Source: Pseudomonas sp. SCB32
GTDB taxonomy: Bacteria > Pseudomonadota > Gammaproteobacteria > Pseudomonadales > Pseudomonadaceae
Reading direction: 5' to 3'
Length of the DNA: 64,000 bases
Assembly: GCF_009189165.1 (NCBI RefSeq)
Contig: NZ_CP045118.1
Location: 186,001 to 250,000 of the forward strand
Within the stretch, counting starts at the first letter, position 1; every line of letters starts with the position of its first letter. This document shows, piece by piece, positions 28,221 through 36,682 of this stretch. The notes below the pieces were generated by a model. That model worked only from the letters and a program-made list of their open reading frames with translations. It ran no database searches and had not been told where the DNA came from. A program made the position numbers and the translations under genes.

Positions 28221-29864
28221 TCAGGCTCCGGCCACCGTGGCCGCCAGCGCGGTGGGGAAATCGGGGTGATAGCCCGCCGCTCTGGGCGCGTCGAGTATCC
28301 CGGTCTTGCGCAGCTTGCCCAGCACCCGCGCGTTGGCCTCGCACAGGCGCACTTCGATGCCGCGCCGCTGGAGGTCTTCGATCACTTCCTGCAGCGTCTG
28401 CAGGCCGGTGATGTCCATGAAAGGGACGCGGCGCAGGCGGATGATCAGCACCTTGGGATCGGTGTGGGTCTGGGCCAGGGCGCGCTCGAACGTCTCCACC
28501 GCGCCGAAGAACAGCGGTCCCTCGATGCTGTACACCAGCACGCCGGGTGGCAGCTCGGCGAGACCCCGGCCGCGCAGCTCCACGTCCAGCTCCGGGCCTT
28601 CGTCAGCGTGCACTTCCACCGACGACGCCATGCGCCGCATGAAGTGCAGCATGGCGAGGATCACGCCGATGTTCACCGCGATCACCAGGTCGCTGAACAC
28701 CGTGAGCAGGAAGGTGATCAGCAGGATCGCCACGTCGGCGCGTGGCGCGCGCCTGACCATGAACAGGAAGTGCCGCGCCTCGCTCATGTTCCAGGCCACT
28801 ACGAAGAGGATCGCCGCCAGCGCGCAAAGCGGAATGTTCGAGGCCAGCGGGGCGAGGAACAGCAGGATCAGCACCAGGGTCACGGCGTGGGTGACCCCGG
28901 CCAATGGGCTGCTGCCGCCGTTGCGGATATTGGTGGCCGTGCGGGCGATGGCGCCAGTGGCGGCGATTCCGCCGAACAGCGGAGTGACCAGGTTGGCGAT
29001 GCCCTGGCCGATCAGCTCCTGGTTGGAGTCGTGGCGGGTGCCGGCCATGCCGTCGGCGACCACCGCCGAGAGCAGCGATTCGATGGCGCCCAGCATGGCG
29101 ATGGCGAAAGCCGGGCCGATCAGCTCCAGTACGCGCGGCAGGGTCACCTCCGGCAGGCTGAAGCTTGGCAGGCCCTGGGGAATACCGCCGAAGGCGCTGC
29201 CGATGGTGGCGACGCCGTCGAAGTGGAACAGCGACTGGATGGCCGTCACCACTACCATGGCGACCAGTGGGCCGGGCACCCGGTGCAAGGCTTTGATGCG
29301 CGGCGTGAAGAGCACCAGAGCCAGGCCCAGCAGCGCCAGAACGGTAGTCGCGAGATGCAGCTGTGGCAGCGCCTGCAAGAGGTGCCAGAGCTTCTGGTGG
29401 AAGTGCTCACCGCTGACGGCGGGCAGGCCGAAGAAGTCCTTCCACTGGCCGACCCAGATGATCACCCCGATGCCGGCGGTGAATCCGACAATCACCGGTG
29501 CCGGGATGAAACGGATGATGGTGCCGAGCCGGCTCACCCCGAGCAGCACGAGAATGGCGCCAGCCATCAGCGTGGCGATCTGCAGGCCGTCGACACCGTA
29601 CCTGGCGGTGATCCCGGCAAGGATGACGATGAAGGCGCCGGTGGGACCGGCGATCTGCACCCGGCTGCCGCCCAGCAGCGACACCAGCGCACCGGCCAGG
29701 ATCGCCGTATAGATGCCCTGTTCCGGCTTCACTCCACTGGCGATGGCAAAGGCCATGGCCAGCGGCAGCGCCACCACCCCGACTATCACCCCGGCCACCA
29801 GGTTGCGTGTCCAGTGCTCGCGGCCGAACAGGCCGGCCTTCCAGGCGTCTCGCAGGGCGATCAT
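28221..29864 (-). CDS. SulP-family anion (sulfate/bicarbonate-type) transporter with STAS domain
   Basis: The 547-aa protein starts MIALRDAWKAG at 29864, with GGAGA upstream. The open frame continues 59 codons further without family likeness. The membrane domain has about 11-12 helices with the SulP signature region VALPLAMAFAIASGVKPEQG and GGSRVQIAGPTGAFIVI. A C-terminal STAS domain (about 440-547; FMDITGLQTLQEVIEDL) follows. Such proteins carry sulfate, bicarbonate or dicarboxylates; specificity cannot be read here. It is co-transcribed with a HAD phosphatase. Confidence 0.87.
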   Translation of the reverse strand: MIALRDAWKAGLFGREHWTRNLVAGVIVGVVALPLAMAFAIASGVKPEQGIYTAILAGALVSLLGGSRVQIAGPTGAFIVILAGITARYGVDGLQIATLMAGAILVLLGVSRLGTIIRFIPAPVIVGFTAGIGVIIWVGQWKDFFGLPAVSGEHFHQKLWHLLQALPQLHLATTVLALLGLALVLFTPRIKALHRVPGPLVAMVVVTAIQSLFHFDGVATIGSAFGGIPQGLPSFSLPEVTLPRVLELIGPAFAIAMLGAIESLLSAVVADGMAGTRHDSNQELIGQGIANLVTPLFGGIAATGAIARTATNIRNGGSSPLAGVTHAVTLVLILLFLAPLASNIPLCALAAILFVVAWNMSEARHFLFMVRRAPRADVAILLITFLLTVFSDLVIAVNIGVILAMLHFMRRMASSVEVHADEGPELDVELRGRGLAELPPGVLVYSIEGPLFFGAVETFERALAQTHTDPKVLIIRLRRVPFMDITGLQTLQEVIEDLQRRGIEVRLCEANARVLGKLRKTGILDAPRAAGYHPDFPTALAATVAGA

Positions 29865-30334
29865 TGCAGTCTCCGACAGGGTCCTGGCTGTTGATACTAA
29901 CAGGCCGGCGCGTGGCCGGGCGCTGGCGCAGGTCATGGCCGCGGCGTGCTGTCGCAGGCTGAGTCGGGTGAACAGAATATTGCACGACCCCTGATGGCGC
30001 GCGGTGTCCGGCCTACTCTCTGGACGCCTATATATGGGCATTCATACCTGAAATTGACGGCGTCGATTTGCCAGTCGCCCCGAAAATTGGCACAATGTGT
30101 TCATTATGTTGAACATCAAGGCTCTACCTCTCCCCACTTCCCGCCTGGTTTCGCGCGAGCGTTACTGGACCGGCGACCTCTAGCCCCTCCCAACGGCAGC
30201 TACCTGTTGGTGGCGCCAAGCGCGGCGAACCTCGCCGCCCGAGTCGGCGCCACCGAACCCGAACCGAAACCGCCGCAAGGATGCTCCTCGCGAGATTGCG
30301 ATTGCGCGCGGCCGCCCGTGGGAGGGCTTGCACC
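29865..30334. promoter_or_regulatory. Intergenic with palindromic operator and structured leader ahead of the SMR pair
   Basis: No gene is supported. TGTTCA-N6-TGAACA at 30098-30115 is a palindromic operator candidate, with a possible -35 TTGGCA at 30087. The ~215-nt stretch to the mdtJ start folds strongly: CCAAC/GTTGG (30190-30194, 30206-30210), an outer stem TGGCGCC/GGCGCCA (30211-30217, 30246-30252), and an inner stem GCGGCGA/TCGCCGC (30222-30228, 30232-30238). It may be a riboswitch-like or leader-peptide control region for the exporter. It does not clearly match guanidine riboswitches. Confidence 0.45.
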
Positions 30335-30694
30335 ATGCGTTCCTGGATCTATCTGTTTGCCGCCATCGGCTTTGAAGTCGTTGGCACCACTTCGATGAAA
30401 CTGACCCATGCGCTGTACCCGGTTGCGGGTCTGCTGCTGATGTACCTGATGGTCGGCCTGTCGTACTACTTCCTGTCCCTGGCCATCAAGCATGTGCCGG
30501 TGGGTGTGGCCTACGCCCTTTGGGAAGGCATCGGCATCGTGCTGATCTCGCTGGTCAGTGCCGCCTGGCTGGGCGAGGACCTGACCCTGGAGAAGGCTCT
30601 GGGCCTGGTCGTGATGATCGCCGGCATCCTGCTGGTGAAGTCCGGCACCCGCAAGAGCGAGCGTGAGACCGGCATGGAGGCCGCAACATGCTGA
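30335..30694 (+). CDS. mdtJ: Small multidrug resistance (SMR) exporter subunit, MdtJ-like
   Basis: The 119-aa protein has four predicted membrane helices. The essential SMR Glu lies in TM1 ([14 protein letters not shown]). [13 protein letters not shown] in TM3 and the GEDL loop match MdtJ more than EmrE. With its partner it forms a heterodimer that, in the best-studied case, exports spermidine. GGGAGGG lies 10-15 bp before the ATG at 30335. The partner start overlaps its stop by 7 bp. Confidence 0.85.
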   Translation: MRSWIYLFAAIGFEVVGTTSMKLTHALYPVAGLLLMYLMVGLSYYFLSLAIKHVPVGVAYALWEGIGIVLISLVSAAWLGEDLTLEKALGLVVMIAGILLVKSGTRKSERETGMEAATC

Positions 30695-31017
30695 ACCATG
30701 ACCTGATTCCGATGGCCTGGCTGGGCCTGGCCATCGTCCTGGAAGTGATCGCCAACCTGCTGCTGAAGTACTCCGACGGCTTCCGCAAGCGCATCCTGGG
30801 CGTCACCTCGATTCTCTTCGTGCTGGGCGCGTTCACCGCACTGTCCCAGGCGGTGCGTGGCATCGAGTTGTCGGTGGCCTATGCGGTGTGGGGTGGCTTC
30901 GGCATCCTCGCCACCGTGGCCATGGGCTGGGCCCTGTTCGGTCAGCGCCTGGCCTGGCGCGGCTGGCTGGGCCTGGTGATGCTGATCGTGGGCATGGGCC
31001 TGCTGAAGCTGGCCTGA
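30688..31017 (+). CDS. mdtI: Small multidrug resistance (SMR) exporter subunit, MdtI-like
   Basis: The 109-aa protein has four predicted helices. Glu in TM1 ([19 protein letters not shown]) and [14 protein letters not shown] in TM3 match the MdtI half of paired SMR proteins. It overlaps mdtJ by 7 bp and is followed by a terminator, so the two form a closed operon. Confidence 0.85.
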   Translation: MLNHDLIPMAWLGLAIVLEVIANLLLKYSDGFRKRILGVTSILFVLGAFTALSQAVRGIELSVAYAVWGGFGILATVAMGWALFGQRLAWRGWLGLVMLIVGMGLLKLA

Positions 31018-31034
31018 TCCCCTTGCAGTGACCC

Positions 31035-31070
31035 AAAGGCGGAGCCTCCGAAAGGGGGCTTCGCCTTTTT
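31035..31070 (+). terminator. Terminator of the SMR operon
   Basis: Stem AAAGGCGGAGCC / GGCTTCGCCTTT with one mismatch, loop of about 10 nt, followed by TTTTT. Confidence 0.85.
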
Positions 31071-31324
31071 CATGGCTGTCGTTCTGGCGTCGCGAGGGTC
31101 GCGCACTGGTCCAGGTACGCCCCGCTTAAGCAATCCCTCGCCCCGGTCGCCCTATCTCTGCAGCGAAGGCTGCGCGTCCAGGCGGAAACACCGCTTCCCG
31201 GTACGTGCGACGAACGTCCGGGCGGAAGCCGAGCTTCTGCATGGATTTCTCGCAAAGCCCCGTGGATAGGGGCTCCGGCCATTGGCATCGATATTGCTCT
31301 CGGGCAGCAAAGGGGTGTTTTCAG
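31071..31324 (+). promoter_or_regulatory. Left boundary of the flagellar locus with sigma-54 promoter of the fliD operon
   Basis: TGGCATCGATATTGCT at 31283-31298 fits the -24/-12 consensus (TGGCAYR-N4-TTGCW) fully, 27 bp before the fliD start. The region before it (31071-31280) shows nothing I can assign. The promoter suggests that fliD-S-T-K-L-fliA-motAB is switched on by sigma-54 with LafK. Confidence 0.75.
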
Positions 31325-32668
31325 ATGTCCACGATAGATTCCGACTACGTCAAACAGATGGCCCAGCAACTGGCCACCTATGAGGTCCAGAACGGGCTGA
31401 GCAAGGCCGATCGCAACAAGGCCTCGTACCAGTCGCAGCTCACGGCGGTGACCTCGCTGGAGTCCGCGCTCAAGACCTTCGCCTCGGCGGTGAAAGGCCT
31501 CAACAAGGCCACCGACGCCAGCATGCTGGTCAACAGCGCCACGATGAGCAAGGACGGCTACCTCACCGCGACGGTGGGCAGTACCGCGGTGGCCGGCAAG
31601 TACGATTTCTTCGTCGAACAGCTGGCCACCTCGCACCAGCTGTCCTTCTCCGGGCTGCAAGCGGGCGACATCGACACCCAGGGCACCCTGACCCTGAGCC
31701 AGAACGGCAAGTCCTTCGACATCGACCTGAGCAAGATCGACAGCGATGGCGACGGCAGCAACTCCCTGGACGAGCTGGCGGCGGCGATCAACAAGGCCAC
31801 CGACAACACCGGTGTGAAAGCCACCCTGGTGCGCAGCAATGGCCAGGTTTCGCTGGTGCTGGGCGCGGATAAGAGCGGCGCGGCCAATGCCATCGGCCTC
31901 TCGCTCAGCGGTACCTCTACCGCCAACAGCGCCTTCGAGAACGCGCTGGCCAATCCGCAGGAACTGTCCAAGGCGCAGGATGCCCGCGTCCGCCTGGGCG
32001 GCGAGAGCGGCATGCTGATGACCAACGCCAGCAATAGCTTCGACAACATCATCGATGGTGTGAGCGTGACCTTCACCCAGGCGCAGAAGTCCGGCGAGCA
32101 GCCGATCTCCATGACCATCGCCCAGGACAAGAGCGCCACCACCAAGAAGCTGCAGGGCTTCATCGACGCCTACAACGCCCTGGCCAGCCAGATCGACACC
32201 CTGACCGCCAGCGGTGACCAGAACGGCAACGCCCGTGGCGCGCTGGCTGGCGACTCCAGCGTGCGCGCCATCGACAACAGCCTCAACCAGCTGCTGCGCA
32301 CCACCTTCGGCGGCACCAACCTGATCAATCTCGGTGTCAGCGCCGACCGTAACGGCAAGCTGACGCTCGATACCAAACGCTTCGAAAAGGCCGTTGCCAG
32401 CGACCCGCAGGGCCTGGACAAGCTGTTCCTCGGCAAGGGCAACCTGCTCGACAGCCTGGACAAGAACATCGCGCTCTACACCAACAGCGCAAACGGCGTG
32501 ATGAAGTCCCGCAAGGACACGCTGAACAACGGCCTGCGCCGCGTGAACGATGACTACGACACGCTGCAGAAGCAGTACGACAGCTACTACGCGCGTTACC
32601 TCAAGCAATACACCTCGATGATGCAGACGATGCAGTCGATGAGTCAGACCAGTGGGATGTTCGGATGA
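31325..32668 (+). CDS. fliD: Lateral flagellar filament cap protein FliD (LafB)
   Basis: The 447-aa hook-associated protein 2 caps the filament and drives flagellin folding. The N-terminal D0 heptads (IDSDYVKQMAQQLATYEVQ), the central domain and the C-terminal coiled-coil (YDTLQKQYDSYYARYLKQYTSMMQTM) with a GMF end are typical. Open frame extends upstream, but the family starts at ATG 31325 with AAGGGG nearby. It is first gene of an eight-gene operon headed by a sigma-54 promoter. The next start overlaps (ATGA). Confidence 0.9.
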   Translation: MSTIDSDYVKQMAQQLATYEVQNGLSKADRNKASYQSQLTAVTSLESALKTFASAVKGLNKATDASMLVNSATMSKDGYLTATVGSTAVAGKYDFFVEQLATSHQLSFSGLQAGDIDTQGTLTLSQNGKSFDIDLSKIDSDGDGSNSLDELAAAINKATDNTGVKATLVRSNGQVSLVLGADKSGAANAIGLSLSGTSTANSAFENALANPQELSKAQDARVRLGGESGMLMTNASNSFDNIIDGVSVTFTQAQKSGEQPISMTIAQDKSATTKKLQGFIDAYNALASQIDTLTASGDQNGNARGALAGDSSVRAIDNSLNQLLRTTFGGTNLINLGVSADRNGKLTLDTKRFEKAVASDPQGLDKLFLGKGNLLDSLDKNIALYTNSANGVMKSRKDTLNNGLRRVNDDYDTLQKQYDSYYARYLKQYTSMMQTMQSMSQTSGMFG

Positions 32669-33063
32669 GCGGCTACGCAATGAACGAGAGCTACGACAGC
32701 TACCGGATGGTCGACCTGGAGGCCAAGGCCGCCGCCTCGTCGCCCTATGAACTGGTCCTGGTGCTGTTCGATGGCCTGCTCGATGAGCTGGCCCGCGCGC
32801 GCGGGCACATCGAGCACAAGCGCTACCAGCAGAAGGGGCGCTCCCTGGAAAAGTGCCTGAACATCCTCAATGGCTTGAGCGGCGCGCTCGACTACGAGAA
32901 TGGCGGCGAAGTGGTCCAGGGGCTGGCGAGGCTCTACGACTACTGCATCTATCGCCTCTCCGACGTCAGCGTTTCGCTGGACGTTGTCGGCATCGATGAA
33001 GTGGTGCGCCTGCTGGGCATCCTGCGCGAAGGCTGGGAGGGCGTGAGTGCCACACGTGGATGA
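32665..33063 (+). CDS. fliS: Flagellin export chaperone FliS (LafC)
   Basis: The 132-aa helical protein has the FliS pattern: a tyrosine-bearing N-terminus (YAMNESYDSYRMVDLEAKAAASSPYELVLVLFDG), then KGRSLEKCLNILNGLSGALDYENGG and a YDYCIYRL helix. It binds flagellin C-termini and delivers subunits to FlhA. It overlaps fliD by 4 bp and the next gene by 17 bp. Confidence 0.9.
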   Translation: MSGYAMNESYDSYRMVDLEAKAAASSPYELVLVLFDGLLDELARARGHIEHKRYQQKGRSLEKCLNILNGLSGALDYENGGEVVQGLARLYDYCIYRLSDVSVSLDVVGIDEVVRLLGILREGWEGVSATRG

Positions 33064-33364
33064 TCGCCAGCGCCTGCTCGAGCTGTACGAACAGCTCGGC
33101 GCAGCGCTGCAGCGCAAGGACTGGAGCGCCATGGGTCAGATCGACCTGGCGATCCGCGCGCAATTGGTGGCGATGGCGTCGCAGCCGGGCCTGGCGGCCG
33201 ATGTGCTGCTGGCCAAGAAACGCCTGAAACACCTGCATGAAGACGCGTCGCAGGCCTGCGCGGCGGAGTGCGAGCGCCTGCGCCGCCTGCTGTTGTCGCA
33301 CCTGGAGTACGCCGAAGGCCGTTCGGCGTACATGCAGGTGGATATGCTCCCGGAGGGGCGATAG
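33047..33364 (+). CDS. fliT: FliT-like flagellar chaperone (LafD)
   Basis: The 105-aa all-helical soluble protein occupies the fliT/lafD position between fliS and fliK. Sequence likeness to FliT is low (LLELYEQLGAALQRKDWSAM... matches the FliT N-terminal pattern). It would be the chaperone for the cap protein. The start is GTG at 33047 inside fliS, with GGGAGG upstream. Confidence 0.65.
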   Translation: MPHVDDRQRLLELYEQLGAALQRKDWSAMGQIDLAIRAQLVAMASQPGLAADVLLAKKRLKHLHEDASQACAAECERLRRLLLSHLEYAEGRSAYMQVDMLPEGR

Positions 33365-33367
33365 ACC

Positions 33368-34516
33368 GTGATCCAGCTGATGACCCAGCCCATCCCCGTC
33401 GTCGCCGCTGGTGGCGACCGCCCGGTGGCCGACGCCCGCGCGGCGGGTTCCGCCGTTGCTGCGAACGTCTCCGGCTCCCGCGCGCAGCAGGGACAGGCGA
33501 ACGCCGAGGCGCGGACGATCACGGTGCAATCCTTCCTCACCCAGTTCGACACCGCGCAGACCGACGACTCGGCGCAGCCGGCGAGCAGCGCGCAACCGGT
33601 CCTGCCCGAAGCCGTGACGCCGGAAAGTGCCGATGCCGACGCCTCCACCCCGCCAGCGCAGGAGGCGTCTCCCTCCGGTGCGGAAAACTGGCTGGCCGGG
33701 ATGCTCAGCCAGGCCGGGTTGATCGTGCAGGCGCGCGACAATCCGCCGGCAGAGACTTCCGCGCGTGTTGCCGGTTTCGCCACTCAGGCCACCCAGGCCG
33801 TCGAGTCCCGCGCACAGCCCGCGCCGTCCGCGGTGCCGCCGGAAGACGTCCTGCTGCCGCCCGCCGAACCGCAGGACGATGCCGGCAAACCCACGGCTCC
33901 CGCTCCACGTGAGACCACCCAGAGCCAGGCGCAGACGCTGCTGCAGCAGCACCTCGCCGCCGCGTCGGCCACGCCGGACGCCACTGCGCCGCAACTGCCC
34001 AGCGCTGCCGTCGATGTGCGGTTGCCGGGCAGCGACGGCAGCGCGCCGGCCAATGCGCAGGCAAGCACGACGCCGCTGTTCGACAAGCTGCTGCACCTCA
34101 AGGGCGACGATGCCCACTGGGGCGAGCAGATGGTCACGGCGCTGCGCGACAACGTCGAGCTGCAGCTTGGCCAGCGCGTGCAGAACGCCACGATCCGCCT
34201 CGACCCGCCGGAGCTGGGCGCGATGGAAATCCTCGTGCGCCATGAGGCGGGTCAGCTCAACGTGCAGATCTCCGCCTCCCACGGCGAGGTGGTGCGCATG
34301 CTCCAGCAGACCAGCGAGCGCCTGCGCCAGGAGCTGGTCGGGCACAACTTCCTGCAGGTCAACGTGCAGGTGTCCGCCGACTCGGGCCAGAACGGCCAGC
34401 AGAACCGCCAGCGCTTCGAGCAGGAACAGCTCGCGGTTTCCGCCAATCCGCGCGACGCGCAGGTCGGCGAACGCGCCGCGCCGCGTGGCGACAGCGATGT
34501 ACTGATCACCGTGTAG
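33368..34516 (+). CDS. fliK: Flagellar hook-length control protein FliK (LafE)
   Basis: The 382-aa protein is low-complexity, Ala/Pro/Gln-rich over residues 1-260 (ruler region). It has the FliK C-terminal domain: NATIRLDPPELGAMEILVRHEAGQ then VQISASHGEVVRMLQ and LRQELVGHNFLQVNV. That domain switches the export gate when the hook is complete. The start is GTG 33368 with GGAGGGG 10 bp upstream. Base bias is strongly GC, like its neighbours. Confidence 0.88.
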   Translation: MIQLMTQPIPVVAAGGDRPVADARAAGSAVAANVSGSRAQQGQANAEARTITVQSFLTQFDTAQTDDSAQPASSAQPVLPEAVTPESADADASTPPAQEASPSGAENWLAGMLSQAGLIVQARDNPPAETSARVAGFATQATQAVESRAQPAPSAVPPEDVLLPPAEPQDDAGKPTAPAPRETTQSQAQTLLQQHLAAASATPDATAPQLPSAAVDVRLPGSDGSAPANAQASTTPLFDKLLHLKGDDAHWGEQMVTALRDNVELQLGQRVQNATIRLDPPELGAMEILVRHEAGQLNVQISASHGEVVRMLQQTSERLRQELVGHNFLQVNVQVSADSGQNGQQNRQRFEQEQLAVSANPRDAQVGERAAPRGDSDVLITV

Positions 34517-34560
34517 GCCGCGCGCGGCCCGCACTCCCACAGGATTTTTCGAGATACCCC

Positions 34561-35034
34561 ATGTCCACGTCGCGCCTCGTTGTACTGATGCTCATCGTGA
34601 ATATCGCCGTCGTGCTGGGTGGCGTGTTCGTCAATTACAAGATGATCAAGTCCGCCAGCCTCGCCCCGGCGGCCGCCGCTGAAGCCGGCAAGGAGGACGC
34701 CAAGCCGGAGGAAGAGAGTGCCGAGTACCTCTTCGTGCCGGTGGAGAAGATCATCGTGAGTTCGCGCGGCGATGACCGCGAGCACTACTTCGTGATCGAC
34801 CTGGTGCTGCAGGCCACGGCCGACCAGGACCGCAAGAAGCTGGAAAGCGTGGCGCCCATGGTGCGCAGCTCGGTGGTGTCCAACCTGACCCCGGAGAAGT
34901 TCGAGACCCTGCGCGCCATGCCCATCGGCGAGGTGCAGGCGCGCCTGGAAAAGGCGGTGATCGACGACTTCTCCGCGCGCAAGGTGGTGGTGCCCTTCGA
35001 GCACGTGCTGCTCAGCAAGATGATCGTCCAGTAA
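34561..35034 (+). CDS. fliL: Flagellar basal-body-associated protein FliL (LafF)
   Basis: The 157-aa protein has a short cytoplasmic start, one membrane helix (VVLMLIVNIAVVLGGVFVNY), an acidic linker (EAGKEDAKPEEESAEY) and a FliL domain ending FEHVLLSKMIVQ. It supports stator units at the motor. It lies 44 bp after fliK and 6 bp before the sigma factor gene. Confidence 0.9.
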   Translation: MSTSRLVVLMLIVNIAVVLGGVFVNYKMIKSASLAPAAAAEAGKEDAKPEEESAEYLFVPVEKIIVSSRGDDREHYFVIDLVLQATADQDRKKLESVAPMVRSSVVSNLTPEKFETLRAMPIGEVQARLEKAVIDDFSARKVVVPFEHVLLSKMIVQ

Positions 35035-35040
35035 GCCGCC

Positions 35041-35796
35041 ATGCACGCCCTTCGCGATCCCGCCTACGACTACGGCAGCGCCTACGCTGGCGACCACGGG
35101 GGGGGCCATGCGCGCCTGTCCCCGGTTGCCGAGCAGCGCTGGATGATGCAGTACCTGCCGCTGGTGCGGCGCATCGTCAGCCAGCTGTCGCTGCAGGCCA
35201 ACCAGGTGCTGGATCGCGAGGACATGGAACAGATCGGCCTGATGGGCCTGCTCGAAGGCCTGCGCCGCTATGGCGAGCCGGACGAGCAGTTCGGCCGCTT
35301 CGCCGCGTTGCGTATCCGTGGCGCGATTCTCGACGAGCTGCGCCGCCAGGACTGGCGCCCGCGCCAGGTTCGCCAGCAGGCGCACAAGGTGCGCGACACC
35401 ATCCGCGCCCTGGCACGAAAGCTCGGCCGCGTGCCGAGCGACGAGGAAGTGCTGGCCGCCACCGGCCTCGACGAGGCGGGCTACCAGGACTACCTGCGCG
35501 CCGAATCCTCCGAGGCCATCGAGAGCTTCGATGCGCTGCTGCAGAGCGGCCATGAAGGCGTTCAGGGCAGCGGCGATGCGCTGGAAGAGCGGGTGTTCAA
35601 GGAGCGCCTGCTGGCCCAGGCGCTGGAGCGCCTCAACGAGCGCGAGCGGCTGATCCTCAACCTGTACTACCAGCACGAGCTGAACCTCAAGGAAATCGCC
35701 CTGGTACTGGAGCTGACCGATGCGCGCATCTGCCAGCTGATGAAGCAGGCGATCGGCAAATGCAGCCGTTTCCTCAACGACCCCGACACCCCCTGA
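35041..35796 (+). CDS. fliA: Flagellar sigma-28 factor FliA (LafS)
   Basis: The 251-aa protein has region 2 (YLPLVRRIVSQLS, DMEQIGLMGLLEGLRRY, RIRGAILDELRRQDW), region 3 (HKVRDTIRALARKLGRVPSDEEV) and region 4 with an HTH (LNLKEIALVLELTDARICQLMKQAI). It would drive late genes such as the flagellin. The cognate anti-sigma FlgM is encoded at 54.1 kb. This is a dedicated second copy; a polar fliA is expected elsewhere. Confidence 0.92.
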   Translation: MHALRDPAYDYGSAYAGDHGGGHARLSPVAEQRWMMQYLPLVRRIVSQLSLQANQVLDREDMEQIGLMGLLEGLRRYGEPDEQFGRFAALRIRGAILDELRRQDWRPRQVRQQAHKVRDTIRALARKLGRVPSDEEVLAATGLDEAGYQDYLRAESSEAIESFDALLQSGHEGVQGSGDALEERVFKERLLAQALERLNERERLILNLYYQHELNLKEIALVLELTDARICQLMKQAIGKCSRFLNDPDTP

Positions 35797-35809
35797 AGAA
35801 CCCAGACCT

Positions 35810-36682
35810 ATGCAGAAAATCATCGGTGCCCTGATCATCATCGCCTGCGTCCTCGGCGGCTACGCCATGGCCCATGGCGACATGCGCGCACTCTGGCAGC
35901 CGGCGGAGATCGTCATCATCCTCGGCGCCGGCCTGGGCACCCTTGTCGTCGCCAACCCGCGCGAAGTGCTGCTGGAAATGTGCTCGCAGATCAAGGGCGT
36001 GTTCGTCTTCAAACGCCGTGGCGAGGAATTCCAGCGCCAGTTGCTGATGCTGCTCTACGAACTGCTGGAGATGGTCGACGTCGGTGGCCTGAAGGTGCTC
36101 GACGCGCACATCGAGGAGCCGGAGCAAAGCGAGCTGTTCGCCAAGTACCCGCTGATCCTCCAGGAAAAGAACCTGATGGCGTTCATCGCCGACAACTTCC
36201 GCCTCATGGCCATGGGCAAGATCAGCGCCCACGAACTCGAAGGCTTCCTCGAACAGGAGCTGGATGCCATGGAACACGCCCTGCTGCAGCCGTCCAAGTC
36301 GCTGCACAAGGTCGGTGAGGCGATGCCGGGCTTCGGCATTCTCGCGGCGATCATGGGCATCATCATCACCATGGGCAACATCGGCGGCTCGGTGGCGGAG
36401 ATCGGCGCCCACGTGGCCGCCGCCCTGGTCGGCACCTTCTTCGGCATCTTCGTCTGCTACTGCCTTATGGACCCGCTGTCCAACGCCATGTCGCAGCGCG
36501 TGAAGACCGAGCTGTCGGCGCTGGAGTGCGTGCGGACCACGCTGGTCGCCCATGTCGCCGGCAAGCCCACGCTGCTGGCGGTGGACGCCGGGCGAAAGCT
36601 GATCGAGCAGGATGTGAAACCGGCCTTCAAGCAGCTGGAGACCTGGGTTACCCGCTATGAGGAAGAGCGGGACGTCGCATGA
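35810..36682 (+). CDS. motA: Flagellar motor stator protein MotA (LafT)
   Basis: The 290-aa protein has four predicted helices (residues 3-22, 31-50, ~170-190, ~200-222) and a large cytoplasmic loop with the charged residues that meet FliG. The length and the PGFGILAAIMGIIITMG segment with its conserved Pro fit MotA. LafT types are proton-driven in known lateral systems, but coupling-ion choice is not proven here. It overlaps motB by 4 bp. Confidence 0.92.
   Translation: MQKIIGALIIIACVLGGYAMAHGDMRALWQPAEIVIILGAGLGTLVVANPREVLLEMCSQIKGVFVFKRRGEEFQRQLLMLLYELLEMVDVGGLKVLDAHIEEPEQSELFAKYPLILQEKNLMAFIADNFRLMAMGKISAHELEGFLEQELDAMEHALLQPSKSLHKVGEAMPGFGILAAIMGIIITMGNIGGSVAEIGAHVAAALVGTFFGIFVCYCLMDPLSNAMSQRVKTELSALECVRTTLVAHVAGKPTLLAVDAGRKLIEQDVKPAFKQLETWVTRYEEERDVA

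Noticed and set aside
30120..30330. ykkC/guanidine-I riboswitch ahead of the SMR pair
   Set aside because: The gene context fits, but the conserved CTAGGGTTCCG and GGTCC-AGAG segments could not be found in order on the coding strand.
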